A stretch of DNA of 64,000 nt from Alphaproteobacteria bacterium. Its GTDB lineage: Bacteria; Pseudomonadota; Alphaproteobacteria; CAAGCB01; CAG-977. The first letter of the stretch is position 1. Each line of letters opens with the position of its first letter. A program made the position numbers and the translations under genes. The notes below the pieces were generated by a model. The model was not told where the DNA came from. It saw only the letters and a list, made by a program, of their open reading frames with translations, and ran no database searches. Location of the stretch: NCBI GenBank assembly GCA_900768875.1, contig CAAGEP010000005.1, positions 89,222-153,221 of the forward strand, in the 5' to 3' direction. Positions 17,241-27,634 of the stretch are shown one piece after another.

Positions 17241-17953
17241 TTTTCCGCGGAACGGGCAGCTTTTTCGGCGGCTTTGGCTTCGTCGCGCGCTTTCTTTTCG
17301 GCGGCTTTTTTAGCGGCGGCTTCGCGATTGTGTTCGTCGCGGATAAGCGCGTCAATCAAAGGATTGCCGGAGTTTTCCTCTTTCTTTTCTTCGGGTTTTT
17401 CTTGGAACTGCTGCAAATCGACGCCGAAGTCGAGGTATTTTTCACCGACATCTTCTTCGTACTGCTCGATTTCCTTTTGCTGGCGGGCGTCGTAGCTTTC
17501 AATTAAATTCAAGGTGTCTTGAATCAGCGGATTCGCCATGGAAATTTCATCCAGATTCATGTTTGCTTCGATTTTGTTCCGATAAGGAACGGCTTTTTCG
17601 TTTCCCAGCAAAACAGCGGTTTGAAACCATTTATATGCGAAAATATTGCTGAACGGCACACCGCGTCCCGATTCGTAAAGTTTGCCCAGTTCGATTTGCG
17701 CGTCCGTATGGTTTCGCATAGAGGCTGATGTAAAACATTCCGAAGCGGCGATATAGGATTCTTCCGTATTATCCTCCAACAGCATCATGCCGCGTTCATA
17801 CAAAGCGGCGGGATCTGTCATTTTCGCGCAGACAGCCCCCGCGTTGATGTATTTAGCCAGCAAAGCTTCGGACGAATCCTGCAGGCTTGTTTGCGCGACG
17901 GCGGCGGTGCTTTGAACAAAAAACGGCAAAGAGAAAAGAAATACCTTGAACAC
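17237..17953 (-). CDS. Secreted Sel1-repeat protein with charged C-terminal tail
   Basis: The 238-residue product starts at GTG (17953) with a signal peptide (cleavage near AVAQT, about residue 21). It has two or three Sel1-like repeats (about residues 48-125, including AQIELGKLYESGRGVPFSN and AYKWFQTAVLLGN), and a C-terminal region dominated by K, E and A that should form a long helix. Sel1 repeats are protein-interaction scaffolds; the partner is unknown. It converges on rodA and diverges from dsbD. It is one of four Sel1-type envelope proteins in this window. Confidence 0.75.
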   Translation of the reverse strand: MFKVFLFSLPFFVQSTAAVAQTSLQDSSEALLAKYINAGAVCAKMTDPAALYERGMMLLEDNTEESYIAASECFTSASMRNHTDAQIELGKLYESGRGVPFSNIFAYKWFQTAVLLGNEKAVPYRNKIEANMNLDEISMANPLIQDTLNLIESYDARQQKEIEQYEEDVGEKYLDFGVDLQQFQEKPEEKKEENSGNPLIDALIRDEHNREAAAKKAAEKKARDEAKAAEKAARSAEN

Positions 17954-18031
17954 GAGCCTATATCCCTAAATAATGTAGATTGAACGGCAACCTCGCCGCT
18001 TGTCGAAGATTCTAAGCTAAAAGAGCGAAAA

Positions 18032-20044
18032 ATGAAACGGCTTTTATCTGTTTTTTGGTTATTTTCTGTGTTGTTTGCTTTTCAAGCATCCGCCCAAGTC
18101 CCGATTCAAGCGGATTTAATCACGCAAAAAGAGGGTGTTTTGCCTGCGGGCGAGCTGTTGGTCGCGTTGAAGCTGAATATCCCCGAAGGTTGGCATGTTT
18201 ACTGGAAAAACGCGGGCGACGCGGGGGAAGCAACGGAATTGACGCTGACTTTGCCCGACGGATTTGCGGCGGGCGAACGGTTGTGGACGGTTCCCGAAAA
18301 GTTTTCGATCGGTCCGCTGACGGAATACGGTTACCACGGACAGGCGTATTTTCCGATTAAAATCACCGCGCCCGAATGGTTAAAAACGGGTGAAATTCTG
18401 CAACTCAAAGCAAAAGCGACATGGTTGGCGTGCAAGGACGAATGTGTTCCGATGCAAACCGAACAGACGGCGTTTGTTACGGCGGGAATCGAAGGCGCGG
18501 AAAATGCAGAGCTGACAGCGGTTTTAAACGGATTGGCGCGGCCACAGTCCGATGCGGCTTTTTATGAAACAAGCGGCGGATTGGTTTTGCGTTTGCCCAA
18601 ACCGCCCAAGGCCGGAAAAGCTTACTTTTTTCCCGACAGCGGCAAAGTGCTGACGCACAGCGCGCCGCAAACGCTGAAAATCAAGGATGGCAAGGCCTTT
18701 TTGTTTTTGACAAAAGCCTTGCCCGAGGACTATGAACATCCCGAAAAGCTGGCGGGAACGGTCGTTTTTTACAATGATTTGGGGGACAAAACGGCGGCGT
18801 TCAAAGTGGATGCCGAACGGACGGATGAAGATTTGCCCGTGTTTGAAACATTTGTTTGGCGCGAATTTCTGGGCGCGCTGCTTTTCGCTTTGTTGGGCGG
18901 ATTTTTGCTGAATTTGATGCCGTGCGTGTTCCCTGTTTTGTCACTGAAAGCGTTCAGCCTGCTGTCGGCGAAAACGGACAAAGCGCAAAGGAAACGGGAA
19001 GCGGTGCTTTATACGGCGGGCGTTTTGTTTTCTTTTGCCGTCATCGGAACGGTATTGGTTGCTTTGCGCCGCGCGGGGGCGGAGCTGGGTTGGGGCTTTC
19101 AGCTTCAATATCCGCCGTTCGTTCTGTTCTTAAGCCTGTTTATGTTCTTTTTGGGCTTGTTGTTTTCCGATATGGTTGCGGTGGGGGAAAGTCTGTCCGG
19201 TTTCGGCATGAATTTCAAGCACGGATTGGGACATTTCGGGACGGGCATTCTGGCGGTATTTGTCGCCAGTCCATGCGCCGCGCCGTTTATGGGGGTGGCG
19301 TTGGGCTACGGATTGATGAACCCTGCGCCCGTAACAATGGCGGTTTTGCTGATGATGGGCGTCGGACTGGCGATGCCGTTCCTGATTTTGGGATTTTTCC
19401 CGCAAACCGCCAAGCTTTTACCCAAACCGGGGGCATGGCTGATGCTGTTCCGCCGTTTTCTGGCTTTTCCGTTGTTCGGCGCGTCGGCGTGGCTGTTGTG
19501 GGTGCTGGCGGCGCAGGAAGGGGCGGATGCGTTGGCGTGGGCGCTGACGTGCTTGACCGTGGTTGCTTTTGCGACATGGCTGTGCGGTGTGGCGCAAAGT
19601 TATCCGAAATTCAAGCTGTGGGCGGGATTGGCGGTTGTTGCCGCGGTGCTGAGTATCGGGGGCGCGCTATCAAGCGTCGCGCCGAAACAGGCGGGGAATG
19701 CCGACAAAATAGAATGGATTGATTACCAAGCCGATACGGTTGAAAGCTTCCGCCGACAGGGAATTCCCGTGTTTTTGAAATTTTCGGCGAAATGGTGCCT
19801 GACGTGTTTGGTCAACGACAAAACGACATTTTCCGACGCCGATACGGTCAAAGCGTTTAAAGACAAAGGAGTCGCAGCGTTTTTCGGCGACTGGACGACG
19901 CGCAACGACGATATCACGGCGGCGATTGAAAGCTTCGGCCGCGGCGGGATTCCGCTTTATGTATATTATGCGCCGAACGCTGAAAAACCCGTGATTTTGC
20001 CGCAAATCGTAACACCGTCGGAAATAACGGATTTATTGCGGTAA
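18032..20044 (+). CDS. dsbD: DsbD-family protein-disulfide reductase
   Basis: The 670-residue protein moves electrons from cytoplasmic thioredoxin to periplasmic thiols. After a signal peptide (cleavage near SAQ, about residue 22) comes a periplasmic immunoglobulin-like domain with GWHVYWKNAGDAG and two Cys (ACKDEC). A central eight-helix membrane domain follows with conserved Cys-Pro pairs (MPCVFPV, SPCAAPF), then a C-terminal thioredoxin domain with WCLTC (C589, C592). The N-terminal domain looks more like the ScsB-type variant than E. coli DsbD. It overlaps the convergent downstream gene by 12 bp. Likely clients are periplasmic thioredoxin-like proteins such as the ones at 51.0 and 61.6 kb, which is inference. 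Confidence 0.92.
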   Translation: MKRLLSVFWLFSVLFAFQASAQVPIQADLITQKEGVLPAGELLVALKLNIPEGWHVYWKNAGDAGEATELTLTLPDGFAAGERLWTVPEKFSIGPLTEYGYHGQAYFPIKITAPEWLKTGEILQLKAKATWLACKDECVPMQTEQTAFVTAGIEGAENAELTAVLNGLARPQSDAAFYETSGGLVLRLPKPPKAGKAYFFPDSGKVLTHSAPQTLKIKDGKAFLFLTKALPEDYEHPEKLAGTVVFYNDLGDKTAAFKVDAERTDEDLPVFETFVWREFLGALLFALLGGFLLNLMPCVFPVLSLKAFSLLSAKTDKAQRKREAVLYTAGVLFSFAVIGTVLVALRRAGAELGWGFQLQYPPFVLFLSLFMFFLGLLFSDMVAVGESLSGFGMNFKHGLGHFGTGILAVFVASPCAAPFMGVALGYGLMNPAPVTMAVLLMMGVGLAMPFLILGFFPQTAKLLPKPGAWLMLFRRFLAFPLFGASAWLLWVLAAQEGADALAWALTCLTVVAFATWLCGVAQSYPKFKLWAGLAVVAAVLSIGGALSSVAPKQAGNADKIEWIDYQADTVESFRRQGIPVFLKFSAKWCLTCLVNDKTTFSDADTVKAFKDKGVAAFFGDWTTRNDDITAAIESFGRGGIPLYVYYAPNAEKPVILPQIVTPSEITDLLR

Positions 20045-21475
20045 TTTGCCGTCCGATATTTGCACCGTCAGCGTATGGGCGAATCCGTTTTCGACTGTCG
20101 GGACGAAACGGATGCGGGCAATTCCCGGTTTTTTGGCTTCAAAGACTTGGCTCAGCCATGTTTCCGTATGACGCGTTTCAATCGACAGCGGCGTCAAAAC
20201 GGGCTTGTAATCGGTAATCAAAGCGTTGTCCGCGCTTTCCAAAACGATTGTATAGTCCGTGTTGTTGATGTATTTGTGCGCGCCTTTCAAAGTCGATGCG
20301 GTTTCGTGCAATTTGGAATACACAATGATTTCAAACACATCCCCCGTCATAACGGGAATCGCGCTTTCGGGTTTGTCCAACGTCAGGTGGATTGTCGCGG
20401 GATTGGCGACGCGGAAATACAGCGCGCGGATGGCTTCGTCGCTTTCGGGGAAAGGAGCGGGCGCTTTTTTCCCCGCCAAAGCGGGATTGGACGGCTGTTC
20501 GATGTCGAACGGTACCCAAGCGGGCATGAACGGAAAGAATTTTTTGTATTTGCCGTCGAAAGCGTCGCGTTTCAGCGGAAAGAAAAAAGTGGTTTCGCGT
20601 ACCATATCAACGGGCGGCAAAGGCAGCTTTTTGGGATAAATCCGTCCGTTCAAATCGTCTTTGGTTAAAACGCCGGACAGCCAGAACGGCAAAAAACGGG
20701 TCAAGTACGCCGTTTGCAAAGGCGACAGTTTCTTTTGCGCTTTTTTGGCGGTTTCCAAAAAGCGGTTCACCACTTTGCGATGGACGTTTTTATCCAAGTG
20801 ATTGCGTCCGATATCGGCCAAAACAAAGGCTTGGATGTAATCCTTTTTATCCAGATAATACTGCGCCAGATTGTAAAAAGCGTACGGATTGTTCAATAAA
20901 ACGGCTTGCTTGAAATATTTTTCCGCCAGCTGTTCGTCGGCTTTCGTTCCGATGCCGAACCGCGTGTACAGCCCGATGGAATTCAGCGCGTTCAAATGTT
21001 CCGCTTCTGCGGCGGCTTTAAAGTTTTCGGCGGCGGTTTTAAAGTTGCGCGGGACGCCGATGCCTTCTTGATACAGCAGCGCCAGATTATATTTGGCGGC
21101 AATATCGCCGCGTTTCGCGTTGCCGATCAGCGTGTTCAAATACATGCTTCCCGCGATGCCGGACAAATCGGCGTTGCGGCGCGGAATAATGCCCAGCCTG
21201 TCCAACATGTCGATTTCGCCTTTGTAAAGGCGTTCCAGAAAAGCGGGATAGGACGGCGTATCGATTTTTTTTTCTTTGCGCAACGCTTTAATCAAACGCA
21301 ACAGATAAACCGCGCTGGGCTGTTCTTTGGCGTGCAGTTTCAAAATGCGTTCGGCTTCATCGTAGTTTCCCGCGACAAAAGCGTTCGCCCCGTCATCGAA
21401 AGTGTCTTTTTGTTCTTCGGCGGCAAAGACGGGCTGGCAAAACAGCCAAACCAGACAGAAGAAAAGCGTTTTCAT
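20033..21475 (-). CDS. Secreted Sel1/TPR-type repeat protein
   Basis: The 480-residue product has a signal peptide (MKTLFFCLVWLFCQPVFA) and an N-terminal half of TPR/Sel1-like helical repeats (about 25-240), with motifs such as AAKYNLALLYQEGIGVPRNFKTAAENF. The C-terminal 240 residues are predicted mostly beta and match no family I recognise. The start at 21475 is set by the ATGA overlap with the upstream gene, so the two Sel1 genes form an operon. The product may act in the periplasm or outer membrane; its function is unknown. Confidence 0.75.
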   Translation of the reverse strand: MKTLFFCLVWLFCQPVFAAEEQKDTFDDGANAFVAGNYDEAERILKLHAKEQPSAVYLLRLIKALRKEKKIDTPSYPAFLERLYKGEIDMLDRLGIIPRRNADLSGIAGSMYLNTLIGNAKRGDIAAKYNLALLYQEGIGVPRNFKTAAENFKAAAEAEHLNALNSIGLYTRFGIGTKADEQLAEKYFKQAVLLNNPYAFYNLAQYYLDKKDYIQAFVLADIGRNHLDKNVHRKVVNRFLETAKKAQKKLSPLQTAYLTRFLPFWLSGVLTKDDLNGRIYPKKLPLPPVDMVRETTFFFPLKRDAFDGKYKKFFPFMPAWVPFDIEQPSNPALAGKKAPAPFPESDEAIRALYFRVANPATIHLTLDKPESAIPVMTGDVFEIIVYSKLHETASTLKGAHKYINNTDYTIVLESADNALITDYKPVLTPLSIETRHTETWLSQVFEAKKPGIARIRFVPTVENGFAHTLTVQISDGKLPQ

Positions 21476-22110
21476 CCGTGCAGTTTCTTTTCCAAAGCTT
21501 TTTGTTTTTTTATTTTTTTCTGCCACCGCCGCGCCGCGAAAGCATTCGGAGCATAATCGATTTTACCGTTTTTGTTAATCAGATACAGAGCGGTTTTTGC
21601 ATCCAGAAAACCGTTTTCGGATGCCATTTCGTAAAAACGGACGGCTTTGTGCGTGTTGAAACGCCCGCCGCGCCCTTTTTCATACCATCCCGCGACCAAC
21701 ATTTGCGCGTCGGCGTCGTTTTGCAGGGCGGATTGTTCCGCATAAGCGTAAGCTTTGTCCCATTCGCCTTTGTTCGCGTACAAAATCGCCAGAGTCGTTC
21801 GCGCGGGCGCATAGCCGAGAACGGCGGCTTTTTCATGGTATAAAAACGCGCGCGTTTCATCGGGGGAAACGCCTTTTCCCGCATAATACATCGCACCCAG
21901 AATAAAAGACGCTTGAGGGTTAGCAATCAAATCCTGATTTTGAAACGCCTTTAAAGCGGTTTTGTAGTCGCCGCGTTCGTATGCCGCCAGTCCGCGCGTC
22001 ATTTCATCGACGGGCGTTTTTTTTGAAACGGCGTAAAATCCCCCCGCGGCAACGGCGGCAAGGACGAAAACAACGGTAAAAATCTTCAAACTTTTCTTCA
22101 TACGCACCAT
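21472..22110 (-). CDS. Membrane-anchored Sel1-repeat protein
   Basis: The 212-residue product has one N-terminal membrane helix (about residues 9-25), then four Sel1-like repeats (ASFILGAMYYAGKGVSPDETRAF, later LVAGWYEKGRGGRFNTHKAVRFYEMA), and a basic C-terminus. The ATG at 22110 is selected among three Met because AAGGG lies 6 nt upstream. It is the first gene of a two-gene operon with the 20.0-21.5 kb gene and diverges from murL. Confidence 0.75.
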   Translation of the reverse strand: MVRMKKSLKIFTVVFVLAAVAAGGFYAVSKKTPVDEMTRGLAAYERGDYKTALKAFQNQDLIANPQASFILGAMYYAGKGVSPDETRAFLYHEKAAVLGYAPARTTLAILYANKGEWDKAYAYAEQSALQNDADAQMLVAGWYEKGRGGRFNTHKAVRFYEMASENGFLDAKTALYLINKNGKIDYAPNAFAARRWQKKIKKQKALEKKLHG

Positions 22111-22136
22111 TTTAAGCCCTTCGTTCAAAAAAGCCA

Positions 22137-22170
22137 TTGTTTTTTTGACAAGCGGTGTATAATACCCGCT
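22137..22170 (+). promoter_or_regulatory. murL: Probable murL promoter with overlapping inverted repeat
   Basis: A perfect TATAAT (22158-22163) has TTGTTT 15 bp upstream (22137-22142). AGCGG-N10-CCGCT (22151-22170) brackets the -10 and could be an operator. A TTGACA at 22145 is too close to serve as the -35. Confidence 0.45.
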
Positions 22171-22191
22171 TTGAAACAAAAGGGGATGGTT

Positions 22192-23529
22192 ATGTTTCCC
22201 GACAGGGCGCAAGTGCAGAGCTTTCGGTTCAAACGCTGTTTTTTCGACGAAACGGCGATGACGGCGCATTTGGTTTACGGTTTTGACGACTTTGTCGAAT
22301 TCGATGAAACCGTGTCGTTTTTAAACGCGCCCGCTTTTGACGAAACGCGCCGCGCCGCCGTGAACGCGTGCTTGCGTCTGCTTCATTTGGCGGCGGGGGT
22401 CAGCTATTACAAAGCGTACATTCCCGAACGAATCCGCGTCGAATCGACGACTCTTTCCGAAAAGGAAGCGGACTTTTTCAACCTGTTCTATCAATCGGGG
22501 TTGGGCGAGTTTTCCTATCGCAACCAAGTCGATCCGAAAATCGTGTTTCCTTTCGGGGAATCAAAGCCCGAAAAGTGCCAAATCCGTTTAAAGCAAAGGA
22601 CGATTGCGCCCGTCGGTGGCGGCAAAGATTCGATTGTAACGCTTGAAACGCTGAAATCGGCGGGGATTTCGCCCGTGCTGTTTTCGGTGGGACTGCCGCG
22701 TCCGATAAAGGACACGATTGCCGTTTCGGGATTGGAATCCATCGAGGTCGTCCGTAAAATCTCGCCGAATCTGAAAGCGCTGAACGAATCGGGCGCGCTG
22801 AACGGGCATGTGCCCGTGACGGGCATTATCGCGTTTATTTTGATGCTGGCGGCGGTGATTTACGATTTTTCGGACGTTGCGATGTCAAACGAACGATCGG
22901 CAAACGTCGGCAACACGACTTTAAACGGGCGCACGGTCAATCATCAATGGAGCAAATCGATTGAATTCGAGCGCGCTTTTGCCGATTTGACGGCGGACGT
23001 TCTGCCCGATTTTCGTTATTTTTCGTTTTTGCGTCCTTTGTCGGAGCTGTCGATTGCCCGCAAGTTCGCTCGAATCAAAAAATACGACGCGGTGTTTACC
23101 AGTTGCAACAAAGCGTTTCGGCTGGATGAAACAAAGCGGCTCGACCGCTGGTGCGGCGATTGCGACAAATGCCGCTTTGTGTTTTTGGCGCTGGCGCCGT
23201 TTATGGGCAAAGAACGCGTTTCCGCCGTTTTCGACCGCAATCCGCTGAACGAAGCCGAACAAACCGAAGGCTTCCGCCGTTTGCTGGGGTTAAGCGCGTT
23301 CAAACCGTTTGAATGTGTCGGAGAAATCGACGAATCCGCGTGGGCGTTTTTGCAGCTGTGCCGCCGCCCCGAATGGGAATCGGACGCCGTTGTCGCCGCT
23401 TTGAAATCCGCCGTTATGGACAAATACGCCGCGCGGGAAAAGGAGCTTGAAGCCAAGATTTTTTCCTTTTCGTCCGCGCATTTGATTCCGAAAGGATATG
23501 AAAATGCTGTTGGAAAGCTTGAAGAATAG
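22192..23529 (+). CDS. murL: UDP-MurNAc-L-alanyl-L-glutamate epimerase (MurL)
   Basis: The 445-residue protein matches the MurL family: the ATP-dependent epimerase, first characterised in Xanthomonas oryzae, that converts the L-Glu of UDP-MurNAc-L-Ala-L-Glu to D-Glu, releasing AMP and PPi. A PP-loop-like ATP site PVGGGKDS (GGGKDS at 142-147) and a cysteine cluster WCGDCDKC (C321, C324, C327) followed by RFVFLALAPFMG are visible. The ATG at 22192 has AGGGG 6 nt upstream. It overlaps the following murD2 by 26 bp, the same pairing as in Xanthomonas. Generic annotation would call it hypothetical; family assignment is by motif and context. Confidence 0.85.
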   Translation: MFPDRAQVQSFRFKRCFFDETAMTAHLVYGFDDFVEFDETVSFLNAPAFDETRRAAVNACLRLLHLAAGVSYYKAYIPERIRVESTTLSEKEADFFNLFYQSGLGEFSYRNQVDPKIVFPFGESKPEKCQIRLKQRTIAPVGGGKDSIVTLETLKSAGISPVLFSVGLPRPIKDTIAVSGLESIEVVRKISPNLKALNESGALNGHVPVTGIIAFILMLAAVIYDFSDVAMSNERSANVGNTTLNGRTVNHQWSKSIEFERAFADLTADVLPDFRYFSFLRPLSELSIARKFARIKKYDAVFTSCNKAFRLDETKRLDRWCGDCDKCRFVFLALAPFMGKERVSAVFDRNPLNEAEQTEGFRRLLGLSAFKPFECVGEIDESAWAFLQLCRRPEWESDAVVAALKSAVMDKYAAREKELEAKIFSFSSAHLIPKGYENAVGKLEE

Positions 23530-24772
23530 TCCCGTTACCGTCTGGGGCGCGGGACGCGAAGGGCATGCTTGCGCCGAATTTTTGCAAAAACGCGGCTGTA
23601 CGGTCAAAATCGTCGAAGATCCGCTGACCGAACCGCTGGAAGGCGTTATTGTCAAATCCCCCGGAATCAGCCGTTACCGTCCCGAAATCGCGGCGGCGAA
23701 GCAAGCGGGGGCGACTTTTACCACCGCAACGAATTTGTTTGTCCAAGCCGCGCGGTTAAGCCCGAAAAAGCCTTTGCTGATTGGAATCACGGGCACAAAA
23801 GGCAAATCGACGACCTCGTCCCTTGTCGCCCGTTTGCTGAGCGAACAGGGTAAAAAAGTCGCTTTGTGCGGCAATATCGGCGTACCGTCGATTTCGTATG
23901 CCGACAAAGTCGACGATTACGACGTTTTTGTTTTGGAAGTGTCCAGTTATCAAGCGGCGGATTTGGAACAAGGCTTTGACATCAGCGTTGTTTTGAATCT
24001 GTATCCCGAACATATCGACTGGCACGGATCGCATGAACGCTATTATCAGGACAAACTGAACATCGTGCGCGTGCGTCCCGACGGCGCGCCCGTGGTTTTG
24101 AACGCGAACAATCCGCGGCTGTCGCGTTATCTGCCCGCGGCTCAAAACGCGGTTTATTTTGACGCGCCCGACGCGATTCACATTGAAAACGGGTTGTTTT
24201 ACGACGGAATCGAAAAGCTGTTTCCGATTTCTGTGGTGAATTTGAAAGGCGAACACAACTTGAAAAACGTGTGCGCGGCTTTGACGGCGGTCAAATTGGC
24301 GGGCGGCGATTTATTCTTGTGCGAAGACGCGCTAAAAACGTTTCACGCGTTGCCTCACCGTTTGCAGGAATTGCCCGTTCGGCACGGATTGCGCTTTGTG
24401 GACGACAGCATCGCGACCACGCCCGAATCGACTCTGGCGGCGCTCAAGTCTTTTCCCGAAACGAAAATCGTTTTAATCGCGGGCGGATACGACAGAAAAC
24501 AGGATTATACCGAGCTTGCCGATTTTGTGGTGCGTAAAGGAATCCAAGTTGTGACTTTGCCGCCGACGGGGGAACGTTTGGCGCGCATGATTCGGGAAAA
24601 GGGCGGGTTTGCCGTCGAAGCGACCGATATGACCAACGCGGTCGAATCCGCCGCCAAAGCCGCCAACGCGGGCGATTTGGTGCTGTTGTCGCCCGCCGCG
24701 CCCAGCTACGGAGTCTATAAGAATTTTGAAGAACGGGGCGACATTTTCGCCCAGTGCGTCGCCGCGCTTTAA
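23504..24772 (+). CDS. murD2: UDP-MurNAc-L-alanine--L-glutamate ligase (MurD2-type Mur ligase)
   Basis: This 422-residue cytosolic Mur ligase would add L-glutamate to UDP-MurNAc-L-Ala, making the MurL substrate. It has the P-loop GTKGKST (97-103), VLEVSSYQ (143-150), the carbamylated-Lys segment YYQDKLNIV and a C-terminal SPAAPSYGVYKNFEERG. Where canonical D-Glu-adding MurD has DSKATN, this protein has DSIATTPE (301-308), consistent with a changed amino-acid site. The ATG at 23504 is preferred over 23498 because AAAGGA is properly spaced. If the MurL call were wrong it would be an ordinary MurD. Confidence 0.85.
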   Translation: MLLESLKNSPVTVWGAGREGHACAEFLQKRGCTVKIVEDPLTEPLEGVIVKSPGISRYRPEIAAAKQAGATFTTATNLFVQAARLSPKKPLLIGITGTKGKSTTSSLVARLLSEQGKKVALCGNIGVPSISYADKVDDYDVFVLEVSSYQAADLEQGFDISVVLNLYPEHIDWHGSHERYYQDKLNIVRVRPDGAPVVLNANNPRLSRYLPAAQNAVYFDAPDAIHIENGLFYDGIEKLFPISVVNLKGEHNLKNVCAALTAVKLAGGDLFLCEDALKTFHALPHRLQELPVRHGLRFVDDSIATTPESTLAALKSFPETKIVLIAGGYDRKQDYTELADFVVRKGIQVVTLPPTGERLARMIREKGGFAVEATDMTNAVESAAKAANAGDLVLLSPAAPSYGVYKNFEERGDIFAQCVAAL

Positions 24773-25350
24773 CGCCGCGCCCTTAACGCGGTTTGGATTG
24801 TGCCGTCGTCCAGATAGTCCAATTCGCCGCCGACGGGGATTCCTTGCGCCAAGGACGAGATTTTCAAGGGCAAATCCTTGAACCGTTCGGCGATGTAATG
24901 CGCGGTCGTTTGTCCGTCGACGGTGGCGGGCAAAGCCAAAATCAGTTCCGCCGTATTGTTTTCGCGAATCCGCCGTTCAAGGGCGGGCAGGCGCAGTTCT
25001 TCGGGACCCGTGCCGTCAATCGCGGACAGCAAGCCGCCCAAAACGTGATAGCGTCCTTTGAACGCGCCCGAACGGTCGATTGCCCACAAATCCGCGACAT
25101 CCTGCACGACGCAAATCGTCGAATCGTCACGGCGCGAATCAGCGCAGACGGCGCACGGGCTTTGCGAATCCAGATTGCCGCAAATCGGACAGATTTGAAC
25201 GGTGTCGATAACGTCTTGAATCGCTTTTTCCAACGGAATCAACTGCGATTCGCGCCGCTTTATCAAATACAGAACCGTGCGGCGCGCAGAACGCGTCCCG
25301 AACCCCGGCAATCGGGAAAACAGACGAATCAGCGTTTCGATTTCGGACAT
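24769..25350 (-). CDS. recR: Recombination protein RecR
   Basis: The 193-residue protein acts with RecO (and RecF) to load RecA on SSB-coated gaps. It shows the helix-hairpin-helix FSRLPGFGTRSARR, a C4 zinc finger (CPICGNLDSQSPCAVC), and the Toprim domain (ICVVQDVADLWAIDRSG, later ILALPATVDGQTTAHYI). It is the last gene of the dnaX-ybaB-recR operon and overlaps murD2 by 4 bp tail to tail. Confidence 0.96.
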   Translation of the reverse strand: MSEIETLIRLFSRLPGFGTRSARRTVLYLIKRRESQLIPLEKAIQDVIDTVQICPICGNLDSQSPCAVCADSRRDDSTICVVQDVADLWAIDRSGAFKGRYHVLGGLLSAIDGTGPEELRLPALERRIRENNTAELILALPATVDGQTTAHYIAERFKDLPLKISSLAQGIPVGGELDYLDDGTIQTALRARR

Positions 25351-25356
25351 TTTCTT

Positions 25357-25664
25357 TTAGAACGGCAGTTTAAAAGGCAAATTCAGCCCGCTTTTCATCG
25401 CGTCGGTTTTCTGCGCGACCAGTTCGTCGGCTTTTTGCCGCGCGTCGTTAATCGCGACAACCAGCAAATCTTCCAGCACTTCGGTATCTTGCGCGACCGA
25501 CGGGTCGATGCTGACTTTGCGCGCTTTGCCGTCGCCCGTCATGACGACCTGCACCATGCCCGCGCCCGCCGCGCCTGTGACTTCGGCGGATTCAAGCTCT
25601 TTTTGCATATCGGTCATTTTCTGCTGCATTTGCTGCGCTTTTTTCATAATGTCGGCAAAGTTTT

Positions 25665-25668
<4 letters not shown>
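25357..25668 (-). CDS. YbaB/EbfC family nucleoid-associated protein
   Basis: The 103-residue DNA-binding protein forms a tweezers-like dimer. It has the N-terminal Met- and Gln-rich coiled coil (ADIMKKAQQMQQKMTDMQKEL), the GAGMVQVVMTGDGKARKVSID core, and a C-terminal helix. The start overlaps the dnaX stop (ATGA), and the gene lies 6 bp before recR, the conserved dnaX-ybaB-recR order. Confidence 0.94.
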
Positions 25669-27347
<1,679 letters not shown>

Positions 27348-27373
27348 GGAGTCCCCGCGGGAAAATCTTTAAA

Positions 27374-27464
27374 GGAAATCGGACGCGACCCGCCGCAAAA
27401 TCGTTACGGCTGCTTTCTTCCGAACCTGACCGGGTTGGCGACCGCCGCGTCCGCGCCGACTTCC
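27374..27464 (-). ncRNA. ffs: Bacterial small SRP RNA (4.5S type)
   Basis: The minus strand carries GGTCAGGTTCGGAAGAAAG followed by CAGCC (27408-27431), the conserved Ffh-binding tetraloop and asymmetric loop of SRP RNA. The flanks pair into one long helix: GGACGCG (27446-27452) with CGCGTCC (27381-27387), extended by GGAAGTC (27458-27464) with GATTTCC (27374-27380) after a 5-nt bulge. It guides Ffh to nascent membrane proteins. Its location just upstream of dnaX is a known arrangement. Ends are inferred from pairing and the promoter, so they may be off by several bases. Confidence 0.9.
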
Positions 27465-27470
27465 GACATC

Positions 27471-27500
27471 TATTTATCCGAATTTCGGGCGAAAACGCAA
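27471..27500 (-). promoter_or_regulatory. Promoter of the SRP RNA gene
   Basis: On the minus strand, TTGCGT (27500-27495), an 18-bp spacer and TAAATA (27476-27471) place the start site at about 27464, exactly the 5' end predicted from RNA pairing. Confidence 0.55.
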
Positions 27501-27634
27501 GTGTTACTTTTTTATTAACGAAAAAAAGAGAGGTGAACGCCTTATTTTCAGCCGTTTTTGCAACAATGCTTGACAAACGGGGCAAAGTTGGTCTTTTCTG
27601 TTTTCCAATTTGTTTCTGATAAGGAGAAAATTCG

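Noticed and set aside
22145..22163. TTGACA followed by TATAAT upstream of murL
   Set aside because: The spacing is only 7 bp, too short for one promoter; the TATAAT is kept with another -35.
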